Below the pieces are notes generated by a model that ran no database searches, was not told the DNA's origin, and saw only the letters and a list, made by a program, of their open reading frames with translations. From contig CANHNT010000021.1 in the NCBI GenBank assembly GCA_947461985.1, positions 1 through 13,710 on the forward strand: 13,710 bases of DNA, read 5' to 3'. Both the position numbers and the translations under genes were made by a program. Below are positions 1 to 6,124 of the stretch, in pieces. Within the stretch, counting starts at the first letter, position 1, and every line of letters starts with the position of its first letter. Origin of the DNA: Bacteroidota bacterium (GTDB lineage: Bacteria; Bacteroidota; Bacteroidia; Chitinophagales; Chitinophagaceae).

Positions 1-926
1 ATTAAATCGTAATTAATTACTTCTTCGGTTACACAGTGCTCAACTTGAATACGTGTGTTCATTTCCATAAAATAAAAATTACGATGTTTGTCTACTAAAA
101 ACTCAATGGTACCCACACCTTCATAACTAATAGCACTGGCTGCTTTAATGGCTGCATCGCCCATTCGTTGGCGCAAATCATCTGTCATAAATGGCGATGG
201 ACTTTCCTCTACTAATTTTTGATGTCGGCGTTGAATAGAGCAATCACGCTCACTTAAATGACAAACTTTTCCATATTGATCACCAGCTACTTGTATTTCG
301 ATATGACGAGGCTCTTCTACATATTTTTCCATGTAAAGTCCGTCATTTTTAAAAGAAACAGCCGCTTCAGCTTTTGCATTTTCAAATGCTTTTTCTATTT
401 CGCTATCTTTCCAAACGATGCGCATACCTTTTCCACCACCACCAGCTGTTGCTTTGATGATAACAGGATAGCCCATTTTTTTAGCTTCTTTTTTTGCATG
501 AGGAATTCCTTCTAACAAACCTTCACTACCCGGCACCACAGGAACTCCTGCTTTAATCATGGTTTCTTTGGCAGATATTTTATCCCCCATTCTATTTATC
601 ATATCAGGAGTTGGCCCAATAAATTTAATATTATGTTGACCACAAATTTCAGCAAACTTAGCATTTTCAGCTAAAAAGCCATAACCTGGATGAATAGCAT
701 CTGCATTTGTAATTTCTGCAGCTGCCATAATATGAGGAATATTTAAATAAGAATCTGTACTGGAAGGTTTACCAATACAAACGGCTTCATCAGCAAATTT
801 TACGTGTAAACTATCTTTATCAGCAGTAGAATATACAGCTACTGTAGGAATACCCATTTCTTTACAAGTTCGGATAATTCGTAAAGCGATTTCGCCTCTG
901 TTTGCTATTAATATTTTTTTAAACAT
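1..926 (-). CDS. accC: Biotin carboxylase subunit of acetyl-CoA carboxylase (3' end outside window)
   Basis: ATP-dependent carboxylation of the biotin carried by AccB, the first half-reaction of acetyl-CoA carboxylase in fatty-acid synthesis (cytoplasm). The 308 codons present begin MFKKILIANRGEIALRIIRT, the classic biotin carboxylase start. They include the glycine-rich ATP loop GGGGKG (residues 162-167) with K159 and K116, H208-H209 region of the ATP-grasp fold (EEPRHIE, 204-210), Mg-binding E276 and E288, and the MNTRIQVEH motif (289-297) with N290 and R292, matching E. coli numbering. Family length is about 445-500 residues, so the C-terminal third lies beyond position 1. The ATG at 924-926 is the only sensible start. 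It follows accB on the same strand after an unusually long 177-bp gap filled with repeats. The reading frame is intact to the edge; identification is secure. Confidence 0.97.
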   Translation of the reverse strand, partial: MFKKILIANRGEIALRIIRTCKEMGIPTVAVYSTADKDSLHVKFADEAVCIGKPSSTDSYLNIPHIMAAAEITNADAIHPGYGFLAENAKFAEICGQHNIKFIGPTPDMINRMGDKISAKETMIKAGVPVVPGSEGLLEGIPHAKKEAKKMGYPVIIKATAGGGGKGMRIVWKDSEIEKAFENAKAEAAVSFKNDGLYMEKYVEEPRHIEIQVAGDQYGKVCHLSERDCSIQRRHQKLVEESPSPFMTDDLRQRMGDAAIKAASAISYEGVGTIEFLVDKHRNFYFMEMNTRIQVEHCVTEEVINYDL

Positions 927-1103
927 TTTATCTAATTTGATGATTCGTAAATTTGATCATTAGCCTATTTGATATTTTTTTTTTAGTTTATCATTTAGTA
1001 ATTTTATCAAATTGATTTTTTAATTTATAAAAGATTTGAAAATTTGAAAATGTTTAGAATTAATTTATGAAGACATCATCAAATCATCAAACCACCAAAT
1101 TAA
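927..1103. repeat. AT-rich intergenic repeats between accB and accC
   Basis: This gap inside an otherwise compact cluster is made of variants of a short ATTTG-containing unit in both orientations. Examples are aatttgatgattcgt and aaatttgatcat near 935-960, atttgaaaatttgaaaatg at 1033-1051, and catcatcaaatcatcaaacc around 1073-1093. Facing copies (TTTGATGAT against ATCATCAAA) could pair imperfectly. Related tracts occur at about 3230-3260 and 7949-7979. It looks like a dispersed non-coding repeat; no ORF or TAnnTTTG promoter box reading toward accC was found, so accC probably depends on read-through from accB. Confidence 0.6.
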
Positions 1104-1745
1104 TTAAGGTTGCACCAAAAATAAAGGTTGGTCATACTCAATAGGAGATGCATCATCAACCAAAACTTTTACGATTTTACCGCTTATTTCACTTTCAATT
1201 TCATTAAACAGTTTCATCGCTTCTACAATGCATAAAACCTGCCCTTCTTTTATGTCGTCGCCAACATTAATAAACAACGGTTTTCCAGGACCGGCAGAAC
1301 GATAGAATGTACCAATCATTGGAGATTTAATTGTAATTAAATTATCCGCTGTAACTTCTGCCACTGGTGTAGGTGCAAGAGGAACGGCAACTGGCGCAGG
1401 TGCATTGTGAACTGGCACTACTGCTTGATGAATGGCTTGCGGCGCCTGACTCATAACTACTGTACCCCCTTGACGAATTGTAATTTTAAAATCACCTTTC
1501 TCTAATTTTAATTCATTCACATTAGAATGATTAACTGCATTAATTAAATTATTGATTTCTTCAATATTAAATATTGCATTGGGTGAATTTTTAGATATTG
1601 TAGCTACGGCAACTGACTTTTTCGGTGCAATTGCTTTTTTTGTAGTTGTAATTGGTTTTGCTTTTGTCGGCACAGATTTAGACGCAACTTTTAAAGACGA
1701 TTTTGTTGGCACTTTTTGTGGAGCCGCTTTTTTTGCTTTAGCCAT
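1104..1745 (-). CDS. accB: Biotin carboxyl carrier protein of acetyl-CoA carboxylase
   Basis: Carries the biotin that AccC carboxylates and presents it to the carboxyltransferase. The C-terminal biotinyl domain spans about residues 136-213, with the biotinylation motif EAMKLFNEIE (K178) and the typical end PIEYDQPLFLVQP. A Pro/Ala-rich linker (about 101-130) joins it to the N-terminal helical segment NIEEINNLINAV (60-71). It is 213 residues against roughly 150-165 for most AccB proteins. The excess is a 55-residue head rich in Lys, Ala, Pro and Thr: 14 Lys and no Asp or Glu before E62. No in-frame ATG exists between codon 1 and codon 98, so the head appears genuinely translated. It lies 48 bp after efp, an arrangement (efp-accB-accC) common in Bacteroidota, and is probably co-transcribed with it. 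Confidence 0.95.
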   Translation of the reverse strand: MAKAKKAAPQKVPTKSSLKVASKSVPTKAKPITTTKKAIAPKKSVAVATISKNSPNAIFNIEEINNLINAVNHSNVNELKLEKGDFKITIRQGGTVVMSQAPQAIHQAVVPVHNAPAPVAVPLAPTPVAEVTADNLITIKSPMIGTFYRSAGPGKPLFINVGDDIKEGQVLCIVEAMKLFNEIESEISGKIVKVLVDDASPIEYDQPLFLVQP

Positions 1746-1793
1746 GATTTTATATTTAATTGAATAAATTTAATTATTTTATAATTTAGTATA

Positions 1794-2360
1794 TTACGAT
1801 TTTACTCGTTCTACGTATTCTCCAGTTTTTGTGCTGATACGAATCATTTCACCTTCATTCACAAATAAAGGAACATTTACAGTAGCACCAGTTTCTATAG
1901 TGGCTGGTTTTAATGTTTTTGTAGCGGTATCTCCTTTCATTCCTGGCTCACTGTAAGTTACTAGTACCTCAATTTTATCAGGTAGTTCTACACTAATTGG
2001 CATATCTGTTTCTCCATTCGTAAAAACAGTAACTTCTTGACCATCTTTTAAAAATTGAGGGGCACTTACTAAATTTTCAGTAACTGTGATTTGCTCAAAT
2101 GTTTCATTATCCATAAAACTATACCCTGTTTCATCTTTGTAAAGATATTGATATATTTTTTTCTCAACTCTAACAACACTGATTGTTTCTCCACTGTTCC
2201 AAGTGTGTTCTATTGTTCTTGCATTGTCTACTCCTTTTAATTTTGCCCAAACTTTTGCAGCGGAACGTGCTGTTTTATTTTGTCCAAATTCTACTACTGA
2301 ATATAAACTATTATCTAATTTGATAATTAAGCCTGAACGCATATCTGCTGTTGTTGCCAT
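1794..2360 (-). CDS. efp: Elongation factor P, arginine-tip type
   Basis: EF-P binds stalled ribosomes and promotes peptide-bond formation at polyproline stretches. The 188-residue protein starts MATTADMRSG and ends in the OB-domain signature ETGATVNVPLFVNEGE...IRISTKTGEYVERVK; length and three-domain layout are normal. The frame stays open 15 codons upstream to an ATG at 2405, but 2360 matches the family N-terminus and a -7 promoter box lies inside the extension, so 2360 is chosen. The loop normally reading KPGKG (modified Lys) reads NKTARSAAK, placing Arg33 or Arg34 at the tip by alignment with E. coli and with the Pseudomonas loop NKSGRNAA. In Pseudomonas and relatives that Arg is rhamnosylated by EarP; whether this organism does the same is not visible here. 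It is probably the first gene of an efp-accB-accC operon. Confidence 0.96.
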   Translation of the reverse strand: MATTADMRSGLIIKLDNSLYSVVEFGQNKTARSAAKVWAKLKGVDNARTIEHTWNSGETISVVRVEKKIYQYLYKDETGYSFMDNETFEQITVTENLVSAPQFLKDGQEVTVFTNGETDMPISVELPDKIEVLVTYSEPGMKGDTATKTLKPATIETGATVNVPLFVNEGEMIRISTKTGEYVERVKS

Positions 2361-2390
2361 ACTAAATACTTTTTTTATAAATTTAACTGG

Positions 2391-2398
2391 CAAATATA
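2391..2398 (-). promoter_or_regulatory. Putative -7 box for efp-accB-accC
   Basis: Read on the minus strand this is TATATTTG, an exact match to the Bacteroidota -7 element TAnnTTTG, 30 nt upstream of the efp ATG. No convincing TTG -33 element was found at the expected distance, so this is a half-match supported by position. Confidence 0.5.
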
Positions 2399-2405
2399 AA
2401 CACAT

Positions 2406-2631
2406 TTAGTTAATAATATCTAAAAGAAATGCACATTAATTCACAACCTAGTGATTGTTATTTTTGTAAAAAATTACTTGAGGCTTTTATCATCTATTAA
2501 AATACTGAATTCTTGACCTTTAAGTAAAATATTTTTTATTTATTTTGCTATTTTTGATTTCCATCCTTTTAAATAAAACTCCTTGGTTACTATGATTTTT
2601 ATCTATTTTTATGGCTCTAATTATAATTCTT
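2406..2631. other. Divergent intergenic region between efp and tag
   Basis: This non-coding stretch separates two divergently transcribed genes. It is AT-rich and holds no credible ORF, RNA gene or strong hairpin. Besides the efp box just inside its left edge, it contains TATTTTTG at 2549-2556 on the plus strand, which fits TAnnTTTG and could serve tag with a leader of about 70 nt. Confidence 0.5.
2549..2556 (+). promoter_or_regulatory. Putative -7 box for tag
   Basis: TATTTTTG matches TAnnTTTG, but it lies 75 nt from the chosen ATG and in a T-rich tract where chance matches are likely. No -33 element was seen. Confidence 0.3.
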
Positions 2632-3198
2632 ATGAAGCATGAAAAAACGTGTTATTGGCCAGGAAATGATGAATTGATGGTTCAATATCATGACGAGGAA
2701 TGGGGCAAACCCATACATGATGACGCAAAACATTTTGAATTTATTTTATTAGATACCTTTCAAGCAGGTTTGAGTTGGAAAACAATTTTGCACAAAAGAA
2801 TGCATTTTAAGAAAGCTTTTGACAATTTTAATTATAAAAAAATAGCACAATACGATGACGCCAAACTTCAAGAATTAATGCTCAATGCAGGAATTATTCG
2901 AAATCGATTAAAAATAAATGCTACTGTATCTAATGCAAAAGCATTTATGTTAATTCAAAAAGAATTTGAAAGTTTTGATAATTATGTTTGGAAATTTGTC
3001 AATAATAAACCAATTGTCAATAAATATAAAACTCACCAAGATATTAAAGCTACATCGCCTGAAAGTGATGCTTTAAGCAAAGATTTATACAAAAGAGGTT
3101 TTAAATTTGTGGGATCAACTATTATTTATGCTTACATGCAAGCAGCAGGCTTAGTAAATGATCATTTGGTTGATTGTTTTAGATATGCAGATTTGTAA
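2632..3198 (+). CDS. tag: DNA-3-methyladenine glycosylase I
   Basis: Removes 3-methyladenine from alkylated DNA as the first step of base-excision repair. The 188-residue protein aligns along its whole length with E. coli Tag. The structural zinc ligands are all visible: C7, H20 (in YHDEEWG), H178 and C182 (in NDHLVDC). The helix-hairpin-helix-type core motifs QAGLSW (44-49), NAGIIRNR (85-92) and KRGFKFVGSTI (154-164) are conserved. The residue equivalent to E. coli Glu38, which contacts the methylated base, is Asp41. An ATG seven codons earlier (2611) is also open, but 2632 places Cys7 close to its usual distance from the N-terminus, so it is preferred. It stands alone: efp is divergent, and fabG follows after 103 bp. 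Confidence 0.93.
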   Translation: MKHEKTCYWPGNDELMVQYHDEEWGKPIHDDAKHFEFILLDTFQAGLSWKTILHKRMHFKKAFDNFNYKKIAQYDDAKLQELMLNAGIIRNRLKINATVSNAKAFMLIQKEFESFDNYVWKFVNNKPIVNKYKTHQDIKATSPESDALSKDLYKRGFKFVGSTIIYAYMQAAGLVNDHLVDCFRYADL

Positions 3199-3301
3199 AC
3201 ATTTATCATTAAAAATTCTACATTAAATAAAATGAAGTACTAATTTGCACATCAAATAAATTCAAAAACATTCATCATTCATAATTTAAATATCAAATAA
3301 A

Positions 3302-4057
3302 GTGAAATTATTAGAAAATAAAGTAGCTATCATCACAGGAGGTAGCAGAGGAATTGGGGAAGCTATCGTGTTGAAATTTGCCGAGCAGGGTTGTCACATA
3401 GCATTTACATACATTAGCGACAGCAGTGCTGAGCGAAGTAAATTATTAGTAGAAAAATGCATTGCAATGGGAGTTAAAGCCAGTGCATATAAAAGCAATG
3501 CTGGTAGTTTTGCCGACTGTGAAACCTTTGTTGCAGAGGTTGTCAAAGATTTTGGAACGGTAGATGTTTGCGTAAACAATGCTGGAATTTCTAAAGACAA
3601 TTTATTGCTTCGAATGACTGAAGAACAATGGGATGATGTAATGGCGATTAATTTAAAGTCTGTTTTTAATATGACAAAACAAGTAATGCGTCCTATGATG
3701 AAAGCAAAATCTGGAAGCATTATTAATATGAGTTCAGTGATAGGTGAAATGGGCAATGCAGGGCAAAGTAGTTATGCAGCTAGCAAAGCAGGAGTGATTG
3801 GTTTTACAAAATCGGTTGCTAAAGAAATAGGTAGTCGAAATATTCGTTGCAATGCTATTGCACCGGGCTTTGTAGAAACCGACATGACCTCTTATTTACA
3901 AAACGGGGAAGGTGCTGATAAATATAAGGCTGGCATTCCTTTAGGTCGTTTTGCAAGTGCTGATGACATTGCAAATACCGCTTTGTTTTTAGCTTCTGAT
4001 ATGGGTAATTACATCACCGGTCAAACGATTAGTATTTGTGGTGGATTAAATATTTAA
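3302..4057 (+). CDS. fabG: 3-oxoacyl-[ACP] reductase
   Basis: NADPH-dependent reduction of 3-oxoacyl-ACP in the fatty-acid elongation cycle. It is a classical short-chain dehydrogenase of 251 residues. Visible motifs are the cofactor loop TGGSRGIG (12-19), NNAG (92-95), catalytic N117, S145, Y158 and K162 with the usual SSYAASKAG context, and the APGFVETDM substrate-side segment (188-196). The overall match to FabG (start KLLENKVAIITGG, end ITGQTISICGGLNI) is good, so FabG is preferred over another SDR. The start is GTG at 3302; no in-frame ATG precedes it, and the next ones lie beyond the cofactor loop. No -7 box was found within 100 bp upstream. A signal-peptide protein follows 11 bp downstream and is probably co-transcribed. 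Confidence 0.93.
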   Translation: MKLLENKVAIITGGSRGIGEAIVLKFAEQGCHIAFTYISDSSAERSKLLVEKCIAMGVKASAYKSNAGSFADCETFVAEVVKDFGTVDVCVNNAGISKDNLLLRMTEEQWDDVMAINLKSVFNMTKQVMRPMMKAKSGSIINMSSVIGEMGNAGQSSYAASKAGVIGFTKSVAKEIGSRNIRCNAIAPGFVETDMTSYLQNGEGADKYKAGIPLGRFASADDIANTALFLASDMGNYITGQTISICGGLNI

Positions 4058-4068
4058 ATTAATTTAGC

Positions 4069-5058
4069 ATGAAAGAATTCTTTTTACTATTGGCATTGAT
4101 TTTCTGCAGCTCACTTTCATTTGCACAAGACACTACTAACAACGATTTTTTCGATCCTGCTCAATTTGAAGATGGCGCAAAGGTGACAAAATTTTGTACC
4201 CAAAAAGTATTAAATCAAACACCTACAAAAATGTATGGAATTGGCTATGAACATAACTTGAGCTTTTCTTCGAGTAATTCTTTTGACCCATCTCATACAA
4301 TAAATTCTATGGGTGGTTTAAGAATAACATCTAGCTTTTTAGCATATAGTAAAAACAATTTAATTTTAAACTTCGGGTTAAATTATTGGTCGTCTAATAT
4401 TCATAGCCAGTACGCCTCATTGAACAAGTCTATGAATCAAATATATACTAATAGCATGAGCACCGAATCTTTTAATCTAACTGCATTTAAACCGCTGAAT
4501 GAAAAACATTTTATTATAGCACAAGCAAACCTAGATGTTTCAACAATAGATAATGATAACAGTTGGGCATTTTCAAAATCTGGATTATCGGTTTATGGAA
4601 GCGTAATGTATGGTTGGAAAAAAGGCGATTATCGTATGTTAGCCATAGGTCTTTCTAGAACTTATCGTCTTGGAAGGCCATTAATAGCACCTATCATTTT
4701 ATATAATAAAACGTTTGATGAACAATGGGGCATGGAATGTTTGTTTCCTGCCAGAGCACATGTACGATACAATTTCTCAACTAATTCCATTTTGTTAGCT
4801 GGATATGAACTTGAAGGTCAACAATTCGATTTAATACAAAACGACCAATTTCTACAACGCGGTGAAATAAAACCTAGAGTAGTATTTGAGAAAAGATTAA
4901 AAGGATTTTTTTGGTTGAGCGCACAAGCTGGTTATAGAATAAATGGCAGATTTAATTTAGTGAATAAGTATGACGGTCAAGAAAAAAATGAAGTTTTAAT
5001 AAATAATTTCGGCAATGCTCCTTACTTCAATATTGGTATAAACTTTGTTAGTCCTTAG
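4069..5058 (+). CDS. Secreted, probable outer-membrane beta-barrel protein of unknown function
   Basis: I do not recognise a specific function. Residues 1-19 form a signal peptide (MKEFF, hydrophobic core LLLALIFC, cleavage likely at SFA|Q). The remaining 310 residues show alternating hydrophobic and polar strands rich in aromatic residues and Asn/Ser, such as FLAYSKNNLILNFGLNYWSS, SVMYGWKKGDYRMLAIGLS and FWLSAQAGYRINGRF. The protein ends in a strand, YFNIGINFVSP. This is the pattern of Bacteroidota outer-membrane barrels; the DUF6268-type family is a possible home, from memory only. There is no TonB box or plug domain and no lipobox. It lies 11 bp after fabG, suggesting shared transcription but not shared function. 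Its stop codon is one base from that of the convergent DUF2147 gene. Confidence 0.75.
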   Translation: MKEFFLLLALIFCSSLSFAQDTTNNDFFDPAQFEDGAKVTKFCTQKVLNQTPTKMYGIGYEHNLSFSSSNSFDPSHTINSMGGLRITSSFLAYSKNNLILNFGLNYWSSNIHSQYASLNKSMNQIYTNSMSTESFNLTAFKPLNEKHFIIAQANLDVSTIDNDNSWAFSKSGLSVYGSVMYGWKKGDYRMLAIGLSRTYRLGRPLIAPIILYNKTFDEQWGMECLFPARAHVRYNFSTNSILLAGYELEGQQFDLIQNDQFLQRGEIKPRVVFEKRLKGFFWLSAQAGYRINGRFNLVNKYDGQEKNEVLINNFGNAPYFNIGINFVSP

Positions 5059-5059
5059 G

Positions 5060-5509
5060 CTACTTTTTAACCATTCTGGTCCAAGTATCCGTTCTTCCAA
5101 AAACAGAAATGCCTATATAACCTCTTACTTCTAATACATTGTTTTTTTTCATTTCTGCCTTACAAGAATATTCTTTTCCTGTTTTAGGGTCATAAATTGT
5201 GCCTTCTACCCACTCTTTATCATCTTCATCAAAAACAAAACCCCACACATTCACTAATCCTAATGTAGGATTTAATTGTTTTGATTTATCAGGATTTCGC
5301 TTATCCAATTTTGGTTTGCCTGTTTCAGGGTCAATTGGCTCTTTCAACCAAACAAGTTTTCCTGCATAATGGCCAGCCTTCGTTTTATATATTTGAATTA
5401 TTCCTGTGGCTTCCCCATTTTTCCAATTACCAATAATATCATCTGCTTTTTGAGCTTTCACAGTAAATGAAAGCAAAAGAATTAATACTGATGAGCATAT
5501 ATATTTCAT
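5060..5509 (-). CDS. DUF2147 family secreted protein
   Basis: The 149-residue product has a signal peptide (MKYICSSVLILLLSFTVKA, cleavage likely before Q20) and a small beta-rich domain typical of DUF2147. Visible features are DIIGNWKN near the start of the mature protein (24-31), GIIQIYKTKAGHYAGKLVWL (36-55), then WVEGTIYDPKTGKEYSCKAEM, and a closing RGYIGISVFGRTDTWTRM. The fold resembles lipocalin-like barrels and the biochemical role is unknown; export to the periplasm is inferred. The frame is open to an ATG at 5533, but 5509 gives a proper signal peptide and is chosen. It lies downstream of the DUF983 gene on the same strand after 143 bp, so it may have its own promoter; only an imperfect box (TATATTTTG, 5530-5538) was seen. 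Confidence 0.88.
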   Translation of the reverse strand: MKYICSSVLILLLSFTVKAQKADDIIGNWKNGEATGIIQIYKTKAGHYAGKLVWLKEPIDPETGKPKLDKRNPDKSKQLNPTLGLVNVWGFVFDEDDKEWVEGTIYDPKTGKEYSCKAEMKKNNVLEVRGYIGISVFGRTDTWTRMVKK

Positions 5510-5629
5510 ATTTATAAATTTAAAAAAGTGCAAAATATAAATTAATTATTAAAAACGAATGCAAAATTTATATCCATAATAGTGTAAACTATATCCTAGA
5601 ATACCACATGATATTTAAACATGTCAAAT

Positions 5630-5670
5630 AAACTATTTATTCTATAATGAAACTATTTATCTCTATTTAT
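5630..5670. repeat. Short direct repeats at the DUF983 3' end
   Basis: AAACTATTTAT occurs at 5630-5640 and again at 5650-5660, a 20-bp period, and CTATTTAT recurs at 5663-5670. The second copy contains the DUF983 stop codon and the third encodes its last residues. This may be simple AT-rich drift or slippage. Confidence 0.55.
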
Positions 5671-6063
5671 CTTTTCACTCGATTGATATTTCACAAAAAC
5701 ACTCAACCAAATAACTCTGGAATAGCGCATAATAAAAGGTTGTAATAAAACCATTAATCCAATCGCTAATCCAAGAAAAATAAAAATAGAATTATTTTTG
5801 TAAGAAAACCCATAAAAAATTGCGAATAAAACGGCTGTAGCAAAAAATAATCCAACACTAATACCATAACTCACATAACCTGTTCCGTACCAAAAACCTA
5901 ACTCAATTTCATATTTTTGACCACAATTAGGACAATGTTCTGGCATATCCATCATTTTGCTTAAAGGAAAAATACGCTTATTGGTATACATTCCTCCTTT
6001 TCTGCAATTCGGACATTTTTGTTTAGCCATGCTGACTAATTTGTTAGGTATACTTTCTGACAT
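5653..6063 (-). CDS. DUF983 family zinc-ribbon membrane protein
   Basis: The function is unknown. The 136-residue protein has a cytoplasmic-looking N-terminal zinc ribbon with two CxxC pairs: C17/C20 in KCPNCRKG and C44/C47 in HCPNCGQK. The signature YEIELGFWYGTGYVSYGISV (51-70) follows, then two hydrophobic helices (about 66-87 and 92-112), and a charged tail. This matches DUF983, a family common in Bacteroidota and Alphaproteobacteria. The ATG at 6063 is the natural start and gives the usual N-terminus just before the ribbon. It lies 61 bp downstream of the ABC exporter stop. That gap holds a -7 box and a perfect dyad, so this gene probably has its own regulated promoter. Confidence 0.9.
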   Translation of the reverse strand: MSESIPNKLVSMAKQKCPNCRKGGMYTNKRIFPLSKMMDMPEHCPNCGQKYEIELGFWYGTGYVSYGISVGLFFATAVLFAIFYGFSYKNNSIFIFLGLAIGLMVLLQPFIMRYSRVIWLSVFVKYQSSEKINRDK

Positions 6064-6079
6064 TAATTTTTTTAATTTA

Positions 6080-6087
6080 CAAAGTTA
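6080..6087 (-). promoter_or_regulatory. Putative -7 box for the DUF983 gene
   Basis: Minus-strand reading is TAACTTTG, an exact TAnnTTTG match, 16 nt upstream of the ATG. The region where a -33 element would fall is occupied by the 16-bp dyad at 6108-6123. Confidence 0.5.
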
Positions 6088-6107
6088 AAATTTTATTTTT
6101 TTGCTTC

Positions 6108-6123
6108 TGTAACCCATGTTACA
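6108..6123. promoter_or_regulatory. Perfect 16-bp dyad, candidate operator
   Basis: TGTAAC-CCAT-GTTACA is an uninterrupted 6-bp inverted repeat around a 4-bp centre, just after the exporter stop codon and centred about 28 bp upstream of the DUF983 -7 box. It is not followed by a T-run on either strand, so an intrinsic terminator is unlikely. The half-site geometry resembles dyads bound by Crp/Fnr-superfamily regulators; that comparison is from memory and unverified. Confidence 0.45.
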
Positions 6124-6124
6124 A

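Noticed and set aside
258..515. 85-codon plus-strand ORF inside accC
   Set aside because: It is antisense to the strongly conserved ATP-grasp region of accC; its Phe/Ser-rich translation is a typical shadow.
5606..5624. ACATG...CATGT inverted repeat downstream of the DUF983 gene
   Set aside because: Only a 5-bp stem with a 9-nt A/T loop and no T-run; expected by chance in this composition.
6091..6124. Possible intrinsic terminator after the ABC exporter
   Set aside because: The 6-bp stem is followed in the direction of transcription by an A-rich, not T-rich, tract, so it lacks the terminator signature.
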